From: Xiphydria camelus
Lineage: Eukaryota > Arthropoda > Insecta > Hymenoptera > Xiphydriidae
Assembly (NCBI GenBank): GCA_963678675.1
Contig: OY783196.1
Location: forward strand, 17,478,138-17,542,137
DNA length: 64,000 nucleotides
Reading direction: 5' to 3'
Shown here: positions 53,369 to 64,000 of the stretch, in pieces
How the letters are laid out: each line of letters begins with the position of its first letter
Position numbering within the stretch: position 1 is the first letter of the stretch
The notes under the pieces: model-generated
Databases searched by the model: none
Told to the model about the DNA's origin: nothing
What the model saw: only the letters and a program-made list of their open reading frames with translations
Made by a program: the position numbers and the translations under genes

Positions 53369-53617
53369 AAGGGGTCAGAAGCAAAGGAATATAAGTGCAT
53401 AAACTAAAAATGTTCAAAATCTGCATTCAAAGTTATTAGGTTTTCAGTAATTTTTAGCTGCAAACAGAAAATCAATTTGATGTCAGTCTGGTACCCATGC
53501 AGAGCAAGTTTTTAAAGAAATTTAAAACTAAACACACAGTTTTAATATTTAGAATCTGCACTTATCTCATTTTCTCATAAAAATGCACTTGTATCCGTTT
53601 ACTTCTAACCCCTTCAT
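53369..53617. mobile_element. 249-bp MITE nested in foldback
   Basis: AGGGGTCAGAAGCAAAGGAA with TATAAGTGCAT, and ATGCACTTGTATCCGTTTAC with TTCTAACCCCTTC, are inverted ends. Confidence 0.8.
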
Positions 53618-53654
53618 ATGATTTCTATATTAACCATATAATGATATATAGATT

Positions 53655-54366
53655 TGGGTGAACCAGGTTAAACGTCATTAATTTTGATATGTTGTAGAAC
53701 AACAAAAATAAAGTAGACTTTCATAAGAAAATGTTTTTCAAAAATGTTTACTAACAAAGATACAGGGTGTCAAAGTTGTGGAAAGAAAATGGTTTTCTCA
53801 CCATAACTTCTAAACTACTGGATCGATTTCCATGAAATTTCGCACACAGACTAATGTAATACAGCTCGAAGTAATGATCAAATAATTTAAAGAAATTTTA
53901 CAGTGGCGTAGATACTGGGGGCCGGTACCCCCCTTTCCCCCTCCCAATCTTCGGCGCCACTGGATATTTTGCAAAGAAAATTTAACTATTGGATTCCCCG
54001 TTTAATTTAGAGAAAAAAATCACCCTTGCAAATTTTTGATTTCTGTCTTCGTTTTTGAGATATTTATTTTAATTTATAGGGTTGCGAGCAGGCCAAAACT
54101 AGGTTGAACGTCAGTAATTATGATATGTGATAGAACAACAAGAAAAAAGTAGACTTTCGTAAGAAAATTTTTTTCAAAAATGTTTCCTAACAAAGATACA
54201 GGTATCAAAGTTTCGAAAAAAAATGGTTTTCTCATCATAACTTTGACACCCTGTATCTTTGTTAGGAAACATTTTTGAAAAAAATTTTCTTATGAAAGAG
54301 TCTACTTTTTTCTTCTTGTTCGGTAACATGTGAACATTAATGACGTTTAACCTGGTTCACCCTGTA
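53655..54366. mobile_element. Dispersed repeat family X, full copy
   Basis: The left end GGGTGAACCAGGTTAAACGT pairs with ACGTTTAACCTGGTTCACCC-like sequence followed by TGTA at the right. The inverted blocks CTAACAAAGATACAGG and CCTGTATCTTTGTTAG occur near the right end. A mini-hairpin CAGTGGCGTAGATACTGGGG ... TCTTCGGCGCCACTG (53901-53962) is shared with the 58.4-kb copy. No coding sequence. Confidence 0.85.
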
Positions 54367-54899
54367 TACGAGCCCGGCCCCGCTGCTGTTGGCCCAGTTG
54401 CAAAATTTTTCCGGTTATTGACACCCAATCAAGATAAATCTAGAGTTTATGTCAATATGCACGTTATTTATTTTTCAATCAACATTTTTACAGAGCTCAA
54501 GACCTACCGGCAGTTTATTCATGTTACGATAACAAACTGCAAACAAAATGAAAAAAATATTGCAACGTCTTAAAAAATTCACCACTGGGTAACATCGCCT
54601 TCGTTTTTAATTACGGCCGCAATTCGTAATTAATTAATTAAATAATTAATTCGTAAGTAAGGCTCAAAATGCTCGAAATAGCCGGCGGATAAAATATGAC
54701 CAAAAGCGTTATTTTCTTCAATTTTGATTTTATTTAAAAATTGTACATTATGAAACACATAGTGCCGTGCAGTGTACTACAAAACAGTTTTACAATTACA
54801 TTTCAGCCTAGAAAAAATATAAGGCAGCAGTAACTTTACAATTCATTTAATAATTGTTATTTTAGTGGATGGGCCAACTGAAGCGAGACGGGGCTCGTA
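54365..54899. mobile_element. 535-bp element with GAGCCCGGCCCC ends
   Basis: TACGAGCCCGGCCCCGCTGC with TGTTGGCCCAGTTG at the left, and GGGCCAACTGAAGCGAGACG with GGGCTCGTA at the right, are imperfect inverted repeats that start exactly where family X stops. The interior is AT-rich. Confidence 0.7.
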
Positions 54900-55004
54900 G
54901 TCTGTATATGGTTTATATAGAAATCATACATAATCCATATATGGCCAAATCCACATATTTTGGATTATATATAAAATATATAGAACTTTTCCGCCTGGGA
55001 AAGT

Positions 55005-55956
55005 ACAAAAATTACGATTTTTCAGGAGAAATAAATAAATATCTTTTTTTAAAAGCGTTTCTTCTTTCCTCTAAGAAATTTTAATACAGATTCTTACAAT
55101 CTTTCAGAAATGCACGCTTCATATTTCATCGATCCAATCGATCTCATTCTTTACCGTTCAGTCGAAACAGCTGTCATTCGGAAGCTCCACGTACAGTATC
55201 GTCGTCTAACGGGAGGTTTATACGAACGCAGGTGGTCGGTGGCTCTACTCGGCTTTACCCTGAAAACAACCTACATACACAAAACCATGCCACGCTACGC
55301 TATCGCACGCACTCTTCTATACCGTCAAAGGCGGATATTGCGTATTCGCACGCGCGTTACGACCGCCGTGATAATTATTACGAGTCATGACATTCGCGTT
55401 TTCCGTTTCTATTCGTCCACGCCGCACGCTCACGGCTCATCGTGCGAACGCTGAAATGCTCCTCCTCGTTTCTCAAAGCGGCGGCGACAAACGCGCGAAT
55501 TTGAAACAATGAAAAATTCCTGTATTACGCAGCATAACGATTACGATTTAGAAACGATCGGTTTGACATTACGATGTCGTATAATTCCAGCCGTTTCCAC
55601 GCGTATAAAACGGTATAATGACTTCTTGCTATTCTCGATATTGCCAGTATTATTCGTTCTCTCTTCCTAATTCTGTATAATTATTGGATTTATCTCTTCA
55701 GTAACGGAAGGGAGCTATCGTTACTTATAATCCGACCCTTGCTACGGTTTCGCTTTTGCAAGTCTATCGGATACCGTGAATTTAACTATTGTATTGAAAT
55801 ACGAGGGGGGGGGGGGGGGGGGCTAAACGTTAATTACATAGATCCGAGATTATGCATTTTGCTGTCGTTATGGAGTAGGGAAAAAGGAATTACTTAAGTT
55901 GGCCCTCCATTAGCACGTCGCGTGATATTAATTATAGGGACCAATTTATATGACTT
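55005..55956. other. No gene; poly-G run at 55805-55822
   Basis: An 18-base G run could form a quadruplex. The 114-codon plus frame at 55110-55454 is Arg/Thr-rich with no domain. Confidence 0.45.
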
Positions 55957-56208
55957 TCCAGGCGGAAAAGTTCTATATGGTTCGTATATATAAGCCATAT
56001 ATGGATTTCGTCCTGTATGGTTTATGGATAGGTATATGATTTCTGTATAAACCATATATGGATTATTTGAATCTTTAAAATTTATGTAAAATCCATATAC
56101 TCCACTCCATATATATGGTTTATGTAGAAATCATAGGTATATAATTCATATAGGACCAAATCCATATATGGATTACATAAAAACCATATCCAATTTTTCC
56201 GCCTGGGT
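55957..56208. mobile_element. TATATGG-type foldback, intact copy
   Basis: CCAGGCGGAAAAGTTCTATA at the left and ATCCAATTTTTCCGCCTGG at the right, with many CCATATATGG repeats between. Confidence 0.85.
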
Positions 56209-56266
56209 TATCATATCGCATACCCCAATTTTTTTAAGTTGCGCCAAATTTATTCATTATGAAGTG

Positions 56267-57088
56267 TATAACCATGGCGGCCACTCAACTGGAAAACCGG
56301 GAAATGTCAGGGAACTTTTGATAAATTCAGAAGGCTTTAGAGATCCTTCTTTTCAATTATTTTGTTAAAAATTTGTAGTAATTTTAATTAAAATTATTAT
56401 ATTACATTAACCTAATCCTAAGCAGTAATAAACTATTGAAATCTAAAGAAAACGTATCCATGTATTTTTAAGTTATAAGCTACACAAGTACAGCCAGCTA
56501 TGTATTCATATTGTTTTCATACTCATACACCGAGAAAGAAATACAGTAGATTTAACTAAATCGGCGGTTACGGGTGGGAGAATGCAGATCTAGCTACTTG
56601 GTCTAATAATTAATTCGTATGGACTATAGCCTGTATATAGCCTGTTTCCTCCAAGTAGTCGGTAATCGTAATAATCAAATGTATTCGTCGAAGTAAATAA
56701 TTCGGCATTCCCCCACCTGTAAACGCCAATTTAATTGAATATACCATTTTTTTTCAGGGTATAATTAAATTAAATGTTTGCGTGATAAGTGATAACTAGA
56801 ATAATTGATATCATATAATATCAACATAGTTCAGAATTATTTGGTATACATGTATCTATAATAATTTTGACGTGTCTATTTTACCTCTCACCCGATTATC
56901 GTTACAAAATTTGAAATATTCCGATTAGAACAAACACGTAAGCCTTTTTCTGTATATATGAACTATATATATTATTGTTTTTTCATATCTTGCAAATTAA
57001 AAAATCAGGGAAAATTAATGATTTTAATCAGGGAAACCGGGAAAAGTCAGTGAATTTTGTCAGCGGAATTCAGTGGCCACCGTGATAA
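56267..57088. mobile_element. Element with GGCGGCCACT ends, interrupted by a MITE
   Basis: ATAACCATGGCGGCCACTCA and ACCGGGAAATGTCAGGGAA at the left; AGGGAAACCGGGAAAAGTCA and AATTCAGTGGCCACCGTGAT at the right. The ends are weakly matched inverted repeats. The interior is AT-rich and contains family H copy 3. Confidence 0.6.
56526..56763. mobile_element. MITE family H, copy 3
   Basis: TACACCGAGAAAGAAATACA at the left, GGCGGTTACGGGTGGGAGAA and CATTCCCCCACCTGTAAACG inside, and TTTTTTTTCAGGGTATA at the right. Confidence 0.8.
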
Positions 57089-58437
57089 CATTTTTCTGGC
57101 GAAACGATGATATATACCAAAGGGATACTTCTTATAATAATAGAGCCATAGAAATAGTCCAAGTTGGCCTTTCAAGGAAGTACGAGTACGTTTCAACGGA
57201 GCACTAAAATGTTAGTCTCGGCTATTTCTAGGGTCGGAACGTTATTCGGAAAACCCCTCCGATTACTCTTTATCCTCCGAATAACTTCTAATACTTACCA
57301 TTAGTCAACCAATCGTGGGATTCTCGTGATTCTTACCCCAATAAATAAGAGATGCCGATGAAAAGGGACAGCGCACTTTCGGAGGATCCTATATAGTACC
57401 GTTATCTGTGACGTTAACGGGTCCGGCGCGTACAGAAGGCGCCTCAATGCGAAGGGGGTGAAGTAGAGGGGTGGACGAAGGTGGCGGTTACCTGTTGAGA
57501 GACGCACGGTTACTTATACAGAAATGCGTGGCATTAAAGTGCCATAGGCTTCGTCTTTCCTTTTGTCGTTTTGTAGTTGGGGATTCAAGACTCGAGTGTC
57601 CTCCTTGTCTACCTGACGCGACGTACCTAGCCTTTCTCATAACCTGCGACCCTCCAAAGGCACCGCGGTGATCCCTTTCTTACGACCTAACTGATCGACC
57701 TAAGGCATGTATCGTAATTCAGATTAGCAATGTAACGTTCCGTTTATTCGAAAACGTTGGAATTTGCGTGCACAGAGGGATAATACGTTCATTGTGGAAA
57801 GAATTACCGTTTACTGCGAAATGAGAGAGACCCACGCGAAGAAGCGTTGAATATTGAGAGACTAGATGGTTTTGTGCCCTCTTAACCGCGAGGAGTATAC
57901 TCGGTTATTATCTGAACTGCACGTGCGGACGACGCATTAAAAAACGTCGCGATTTATCTGCTTGTAACTGATATGTTAATCTATTTGGAGCAATGAGATA
58001 TCAACGATTTCTTTTTTCTAATTTTCGGTACAATTCTGTGCTCCGATTAGCATTTCTAAACACTTAAAAATTCAGACGTGTGTATGATCGTCACGACGCT
58101 CATACAAACTACAATAATAATCGATTATTCTAAAGTTTACTTTTGTTTTGCCGGATGAATTTGAAAAAATAAGTAGGTAAGTATATATCCGTAAATAAAT
58201 TGTTAAATTTACATTATAATTTGATTTGAATTAATCGTTGTATTTATTGTAACAACATATTTCGGAAGAATTGTATCGTACTTATATTGAATACATGTTT
58301 AGCATTTTATTTGTATTCCTTTGAAATTATAATATTTAATGTCAAAAATATGCTCGCTTGATGATGACCCATAAAACGCACAATCTTGATGCATTATTTT
58401 TAGGAATAATTCTGAGTTTCTTCCTGAAATTTATTAT
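57089..58437. other. No gene recognised
   Basis: The GC-moderate part to 57950 has short overlapping frames without domains; after that AT-rich. No repeat partners seen. Confidence 0.4.
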
Positions 58438-59097
58438 ACAGGGTGAACCAGGTTAAACGTCATTAATTTAGATATGTTATAGAACAACAAAAATAAAGTA
58501 GACTTTCATAAGAAAATTTTTTTAAAAAATATTTACTAACAAATATATAGGGTGCCAAAGTTGTGGAAAAAAAATGGTTTTCTCATCATAACTTCTAAAC
58601 TACTGGATCGATTTCCATGAAATTTCGCACACAGACTAATGTAATACAGCTCTAAGCAACGATCAAATAATTTAAAGAAATTCTCCAGTGGCGTAGATAC
58701 TGGGGGCCGGTACCCCCCTTTCCCCCTCCTAATCTTCGGCGCCACTGGATATTTTGCAAAGAAACTTTAATTATTGTATTCCCTATTTAATTTAGAGAAA
58801 AAAATTACCCTTGCAAATTTTTGATTTATGGCTTCGTATTTGAGATATTTATTTTAATTTATAGGGTTGCGAGCAGGCCAAAACTAGGTTGAACGTCATT
58901 ACTTATGATATGTGATAGAACAACAAGAAAAAAGTAGACTCTTTCATAAGAAAATTTTGTTCAAAAATGTTTCCTAACAAAGATACAGGGTGTCAAAGTT
59001 ATGATGAGAAAACCATTTTTTTTCAAAACTTTGACATCCTGTATCTTTGTTAGGAAACATTTTTGAACAAAATTTTCTTATGAAAGAGTCTACTTTT
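58438..59097. mobile_element. Dispersed repeat family X, second copy, right end missing
   Basis: TACAGGGTGAACCAGGTTAA at the left; then the same block order as 53655-54366, including GGGGGCCGGTACCCCCC and AGGGTTGCGAGCAGGCCAAA. It stops at GAAAGAGTCTACTTTTTAG, about 45 bases before the expected right end. Identity to the other copy is high. Confidence 0.85.
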
Positions 59098-59124
59098 TAG
59101 TCTGCTTAACAGCGTCCATATATA

Positions 59125-59300
59125 CTTAATAGAATTATTTTTCCTCACTCATGCCCATTTCGAGGCCTTTTCCAGCCTATTTTTAGACCGTAAGATGGCG
59201 TTTTTCCCGCGTGACACCGAGCGGGAGTCCGCAGGCTGTCAAAAGTACTTTACTCAGACTGGCGCGATTGCTTAGTCCGAAGTGGGTCCTTTTTTCAAAC
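59125..59300 (-). repeat. Dispersed repeat, copy 2 (inverse of 19245-19515)
   Basis: ATTTTTCCTCACTCATGCCC, AGACCGTAAGATGGCG, CCGCGTGACACCGAGC and TGCTTAGTCCGAAGTGGGTC match the 19.2-kb copy on the other strand. It directly follows the truncated family X element. Confidence 0.75.
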
Positions 59301-59969
59301 TCGGCGAGCCTCGCCCCTTCATCATGCCTCGTGCTACGACCTAATTAAACACAGTTTGAAAAAACCTCGGATTTCCGCCTAATGATATAAGATACTATTT
59401 CCAACGAATCGTGAGCACATCCATGTCGATACACCTCATCGTTACGACAGACAATCGTAGTCGCGCGTTCAGTTATTGCGAAACGATCGCACGCGTGCTT
59501 CCCTCGAAAGCCGAGAGAACCCGCAGCGCGTCGTTCGTTTTCGCAATGAGACCAATGCGTCGCTATGGAAGCGGCATCAGAAATTGAAGACGAAGGTCGC
59601 GAGCGAAATCTGGTTGGCCCCCGTCTTCGGAGAACTCACAGCGATCACGGGGGACTGCCAAATATAGCTCACGCGCGCGCAGGAAGGGCTAATAATCGAA
59701 GGGAGGGTCGTATAATAGCTTCGCGACGGAACGTTCCATACTCGATTTCCCATCGCGACGGAGCGACGACGAAGCCTCGCGCCACTTAGCGATCCGCGAG
59801 TGATCCCCACCACAAAGATACGGACGCGCGTCGAATCGCCAAACGTATATACCTACGCCAGTCGCCCGCCGATGAGATGAAAAAACGTCGAATCATCGTG
59901 GAAGTCCGCGAAAGTCACGTTGCCATCCTTCCCTCGTACTTCTACATTCGGGACCTCCTCCGGTATACG
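59301..59969. other. CpG-rich DNA, no gene
   Basis: Frames of 63-85 codons overlap on both strands without domains. Confidence 0.35.
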
Positions 59970-60197
59970 CACATACCATATGAGGCTAAACTTATTCGCC
60001 AGGAAAGAAACTCGAATCACTATTATCTCATTATTTATGAACTTTCGGCCTACATCAATATAAGACTCTATTGTAGATAGAAATGTAATCTTCAAAAAAG
60101 TATTATACATGCATGAGCCAAAAGCTCATAGATAATGAGATAATAGTGATTCGAGTTTCTTTCCCGACGAGTAAGCTTAGCCTGATACGGTATACGG
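59970..60197. repeat. Foldback with arms of about 80 bp
   Basis: AGGAAAGAAACTCGAATCAC with TATTATCTCATTATTTATGA is mirrored by TCATAGATAATGAGATAATA with GTGATTCGAGTTTCTTTCCC. The shorter block also occurs at about 50655-50685. Confidence 0.85.
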
Positions 60198-60511
60198 GCG
60201 CAAAAACGAGCGGCACTCGTTTCGTGCATACCTGATGCGAGTCGGATGCGATACGGACACGAAAGTAAGAGGATCGAGATCGAGAGAGGTCGGACGCGCT
60301 CTAAAAATAAACCAAGAGCCACGCGGTGTACTTCGTCGGGGTCGAGAGCGTTCGGACGTTCTGTCGTGCGGTTGTATTATAACTATGTATACCTACGTAC
60401 ATCGTTGGGGTCGAACAGTGTACAGAGGATGTGTTCTCTATTCGGGGAGTTAAAATTTCGAGTCGCTTCTCGCTGTGCGGCGTGCCGCCGACCCCTGTGC
60501 ACGCGCAGCAA
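60198..60511. other. CpG-rich DNA, no gene
   Basis: The 72-113 codon frames have no domain. Confidence 0.35.
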
Positions 60512-60796
60512 GTGCCCATACACACAGAGGTCGAACTGTCGGTTTGGAACGGCAGTTCGAACCGTCGGGTCGATCCGTCGGTTTTAACCGTCGTCGTCCA
60601 CTAACGCAGAATAGAAATCCGCGGTTAAGCTAGCCATAAGCAGTGGACGGCGGCAGTTTTTCCCGTCGGTCTGGACTGACGGGTCAGCCTGACAGTTCGA
60701 CCTGGCGCGTGGCGCGCCCACTAACTGAAAGGTAAAACTGCCGGTTTGAACCGCGCCGTTCCAAACCGACAGTTCGACCTCTGAGTGTATGTGCAC
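60512..60796. mobile_element. Foldback element, first of tandem pair
   Basis: GTGCCCATACACACAGAGGT with CGAACTGTCGG at the left is mirrored by CCGACAGTTCGACCTCTGAG with TGTATGTGCAC at the right. Inside, CGTTCCAAACCG and CGGTTTGGAACG pair, plus GGTCGATCCGTCGGTT motifs. 285 bp, non-coding despite a 70-codon minus frame. Confidence 0.9.
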
Positions 60797-60802
60797 CTAA
60801 TA

Positions 60803-61089
60803 GGTGCCCATACACACAGAGGTCGAACTGTCGGTTTGGAACGGCAGTTCGAACCGTCGGGTCGATCCGTCGGTTTTAACCGTTGTCGTCCACTAACGCA
60901 AAATAGAAATCCGCGGTTAAGCTAGCCATAAGCAGTGGACGGCGGCAGTTGTTCCCGTCGGTCTGGACTGACGGGTCAGCCTGACAGTTCGACCTGGCGC
61001 GTGGCGCGCCCACTAACTGAAAGGTAAAACTGCCGGTTTGAACCGCGCCGTTCCAAACCGACAGTTCGACCTCTGAGTGTATGGGCACC
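60803..61089. mobile_element. Foldback element, second of tandem pair
   Basis: Repeats the preceding element at a period of 292 bp with only a handful of substitutions (for example GCAGTTTTTCCC against GCAGTTGTTCCC, and TATGTGCAC against TATGGGCAC). The near identity points to a recent duplication. Confidence 0.95.
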
Positions 61090-61180
61090 TATTGAGTGAG
61101 TGGCCAAACGACGCACAGGCCGGTTCGCCGCTACTGCAGTCCCGCGGTGCTGCAGCTTCGCTTGCAGTTTTACGAAATGA

Positions 61181-61410
61181 TACACGGAGAAAAGTTCGTG
61201 GTGACCATTTCCATAACCCATATGGTAAGGTTGAATTATTGTGGTGTATGACATTCAATACTATTATATAATATATGTCGATATTTACCATAAGTATTGT
61301 CACACTTGTTATAATATTTATGGTACCGAACGTCATATATATATGCTACAATAATTCAATTTTACTACATGGATTGTGAGAACGGTTATCACAAATTTTT
61401 CTCTCTGTGC
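61181..61410. mobile_element. MITE with TACACGGAGAAAA end
   Basis: TACACGGAGAAAAGTTCGTG at the left and CACAAATTTTTCTCTCTGTG at the right. Inside, TAAGGTTGAATTATTGT and ACAATAATTCAATTTTA are inverted. Confidence 0.8.
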
Positions 61411-61508
61411 GAATTCGAGATCGAGGGTGTTGTTGGTTTTGAGAATCTTGATCGAGATCATCGTTGAACAAGTAAATCGCTATGATATGCCGACGGGCAA
61501 TACAATCC

Positions 61509-61939
61509 CCGCGTAAAAAAAATTATGGCTAAAGTATGACGGAAGTCTGGGAAAAATAGTTGAACTAAAAAAGTATGGCTACGGATCGTATCCCAAATTT
61601 TCATCCAATTTTCTCGTATCGGCTGAAAAGTAAACTTTACTCGACTTCTACACCTTTTTGATTCAATCTTGTTGTATGGATTCATCATTATAAAATTATA
61701 ATGTCTTGTTCGGTACAAGAATATAGTTCAATTATAGAGTTTAATAAAATAATCGATTGAAGTAATACCAACCGACAAGAACAGACATCGATCACACATA
61801 ACCACGTACAAACAATAGAACTCTAACTGAAGAGCGCATCGTTTACCGGTTAAAAGTCTAGGATACGACCTGTAGCCACACTTTTTTGATTCAATGTTTC
61901 CCAGATTTCCGCCATACTTAACCATATTTTTTTACGCGG
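61509..61939. mobile_element. MITE family I, copy 2
   Basis: CCGCGTAAAAAAAATTATGG with CTAAAGTATGACGGAAGTCT at the left and CCGCCATACTTAACCATATT with TTTTTACGCGG at the right. The interior aligns with 47319-47770 at roughly 85 percent by eye. Confidence 0.9.
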
Positions 61940-61966
61940 AGAAGTAGTTTTTCGCAAAAGTACACT

Positions 61967-62187
61967 TGCGGTCAATGATTCTGATCGACCCGCTTTGAGT
62001 GACGGTACTTCAATTGAGCGAACCGTAGTTGAACGGTACGAGCGAATCTTCATTGTTTTGCATTAAGCACCAATAAAATTTAGCCTTCATGCAAAAATAC
62101 TAAGATTCACTCGAATCTTCAAGCTACGATCGATTCGATAGAAGTACCGTCACCCTAAACGGATCGATCAGAATCATTGACTGCAGA
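61967..62187. repeat. Foldback, arms about 80 bp
   Basis: GTCAATGATTCTGATCGACC with CGCTTTGAGTGACGGTACTT is mirrored by AAGTACCGTCACCCTAAACG with GATCGATCAGAATCATTGAC. The pairing is less exact towards the loop. Confidence 0.85.
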
Positions 62188-63155
62188 TGTATATCGCTAT
62201 GGTCGACGATAGTAGGAATTTTTTTGGTCGCAGATGTACCGAATGGCGGTGGGGAGGCAGAGGCTCGTTAGTTAAAGGCGAGATTCGACTGGACGTACGC
62301 ACATAGTGCATTTATTGTACGAGGAATTTTGTTCGGCAATTTTATTTATACAACGAACGATGCAAATTCGCGATTGAACTGTTGGCTCCGAAAATGTCAA
62401 TTGAGATCGTGATTAAACTCGATGCTGAATAAAAAATATCTATCGACTATTTTGTATTTCTATTAGATCTTCGTCTCGTTCGTCGTCGACTGGAGAAAAA
62501 TACCATTAAGATGAAAAGGGACGATGTGACTGAAGAGGAAATTCAAATTGAGCGTTACTGTTGTTTTCTTGTAATTCCAAATGGTTATAACGTAATGCGA
62601 GACTCTTTAACGAATGCATTTTTAAGCAATTTTCGTTGTTTTGCTCGTAAATGCAGTATAGGTGTACAGTCACATACAAAGGCGTACATATACCATGTAT
62701 GTATAGGTACGCAATTGTTACGGTACCGTGCCGACCATACCGTACGGCCAGATTGCTACGATAAACACGAAGGGATCGGTACCCTTTACCATTGACAGAT
62801 CCTGGAATGTGAAAAGGAAGTCTATGCGGGGACGTCGTAAACTCGCGACACCTTCGGACGTTCAACGACCGTTGGTTGATCACTTAGAGGTGGATTTTCG
62901 TTATTTCATAGATTATATCGGGCTATATCTGCAATCGCATTCTGTTTTAGGTATCCACCTAGCCGAAAACTCGCAGTGTTCGGCTATAGAAATTGTTAAT
63001 TGTATAATCGACCGATCCTCTATTTTATTGTCGTTGTCCAATCGTAGACAATTTATCACTCGACGTTTATTGTCAATATAATCGGTTCTCCAGATGTGAC
63101 GCCATTAAATAGACGAAACTCTTTCGATACAACGGATTGCTCCTATGCAATCATT
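62188..63155. other. No gene recognised
   Basis: A 125-codon minus frame (62506-62883) and 94-117 codon plus frames overlap the same DNA. None has a recognisable motif or clear splice context. MKRDDVTEEEIQIERYCC at 62511 looks protein-like, but I cannot place it. Confidence 0.35.
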
Positions 63156-63373
63156 AAGGTAAACTTGGGATAAACGCCCGTTTCCAAATTTAACTTTGAA
63201 CGTGATTATCTTAAAATGCAACAGAGATAAATAAAAAACGAAGACTACCTTTTTTATGATAAAAGCATATACAAACATTTTTTTAAAACTGTTTTTCGAT
63301 ATCTCTAATCGTTCTTGAAATAATCGAATTCGAAGTTGTACTGCAACCGAGCCGTTTCTTCTACTTCAACCCT
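63156..63373. mobile_element. MITE family A, copy 3
   Basis: AAGGTAAACTTGGGATAAAC at the left, TTAACTTTGAACGTGATTAT, CGATATCTCTAATCG and AAATAATCGAATTCG inside, and CTTCAACCCTACTT at the right match copies 1 and 2. Confidence 0.8.
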
Positions 63374-64000
63374 ACTTTAATTCCGCGCAGATTTCATTCT
63401 AACGAGAATTATTTTACTCCAGTACCAGAATTTGACTTTAAAGTATTCATCCATGCGATGTTACAAGATCCTAGATAAGTATATTACATAAAAGAATTGC
63501 CTACAATCCACTCACTTGTCGTTAATCACACATACGCACCCCCCCCCCCTCCCCACACACACACATACACACGCGCGCACTTAATAATTGTTCTCCACAC
63601 ATCGAATTGCAATCTACAACCAAGGTGATTCCCTGAAGATTTGATAAAACGTTTTTTTTTAAATCCTCTCCACCGATTGGCCGTCTCCCAATGCCCTCGA
63701 CACGAGTACCGTGATAACAATCGCAAGGCTACCAGATGATATCGAATCTTACGTCAGGTGAGATTTGCACCGAGAGAGGAATTTTTGGAGAGATTGAAAG
63801 ACCCCACCAGCCTCAGCCAGAAAAGGCTCGTCATATGGGGCGATTGCGCGGACTATTCCGTTACTATGAAAGCGTGGAGGGGGGTACAGAGGTTCAGTAT
63901 CGGCGTTCGTACATATATATGCGCATCTCCGCCCGGGCCTCCGATATCGTCTCGTCTCATATGTCACGGCAATGACTCTGTTTTCTTGCGACACGTGTGA
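63374..64000. other. No gene; low-complexity tract at 63539-63580
   Basis: ACCCCCCCCCCTCCCC followed by a CA-rich run. The frames after 63736 overlap on both strands without domains. Confidence 0.4.

Larger units (their letters stand above)
53293..55004. mobile_element. TATATGG-type foldback split by three insertions
   Basis: The left end CCAGGTGGAAAAGTTCTATA and the right end TATAGAACTTTTCCGCCTGG face each other, with ATATATGGATTATATATGA and ATAATCCATATATGGCCAAA inside. The intact relative is 55957-56208. The three inserts are listed separately. Confidence 0.75.

Noticed and set aside
60584..61336. Repeated 70-codon minus frames as paralogous genes
   Set aside because: Both are translations of the tandemly duplicated foldback element.
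1..64000. CRISPR arrays, operons, ribosome binding sites, tRNA or rRNA genes
   Set aside because: No regularly spaced repeats of the CRISPR type; composition, introns and transposon types are eukaryotic; no sequence with tRNA A- and B-box order or rRNA identity was recognised by eye.

Overview
This window looks like repeat-rich, non-coding DNA from an insect, most probably a hymenopteran (an ant is my best guess, an inference only). The pointers are short intron-like gaps, very frequent CpG in unmethylated-looking GC-rich patches between AT-rich stretches, and an arthropod mix of DNA transposons: PIF/Harbinger-type, pogo/Tigger-type, piggyBac-type, THAP-bearing and many MITEs. There is also a Ty3/gypsy scrap. 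I recognise no intact host gene. The only host-like coding sequence is a frameshifted C-terminal piece of ethanolamine kinase, with introns, on the minus strand at 23270-23955.

Layout. 1-2.9 kb: MITEs and foldbacks. 2.87-5.73 kb: three PIF/Harbinger-like elements joined end to end through shared TTA target duplications. 6.8-11.2 kb: MITEs around a CpG-rich block. 11.3-14.7 kb: a pogo-like element, a gypsy gag/protease/pol remnant, and a THAP fragment. 15.1-20.5 kb: foldbacks, including two with arms of several hundred bases, and a Tigger-type end. 20.5-26.2 kb: CpG-rich DNA, the ethanolamine kinase fragment, and a second train of three elements sharing TAA duplications. 26.7-31.4 kb: minisatellites, a candidate TATA+Inr promoter, and a piggyBac-type MITE. 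33-40.5 kb: a MITE, then pogo-like elements, two of which carry recognisable Pipsqueak HTH and PHD remnants, and a (GA)43 microsatellite. 42.9-45.6 kb: a 2.7-kb palindrome with arms of about 1.07 kb and a broken transposon gene at its centre. 47.8-49.8 kb and 53.3-55.0 kb: nested insertions several layers deep. 56-64 kb: more MITE families, a recent tandem duplication of a foldback, and GC-rich DNA.

The window works as a record of transposition. Several elements have unoccupied relatives of their host repeat in the same window, so target duplications can be read directly: TA for the two pogo-like elements at 37585 and 38881, AATT for the MITE at 47830, and TTA/TAA for the two trains. Most MITEs with unrelated interiors share a terminus close to TACACTGAGAAAAA, which suggests mobilisation by one transposase or by closely related ones. 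The five pogo-like elements each repeat their own terminal motif inside the element, near the coding remnants.

All calls come from reading the sequence by eye; no database search was run. Boundaries without an exact target duplication are approximate to about 10 bases.
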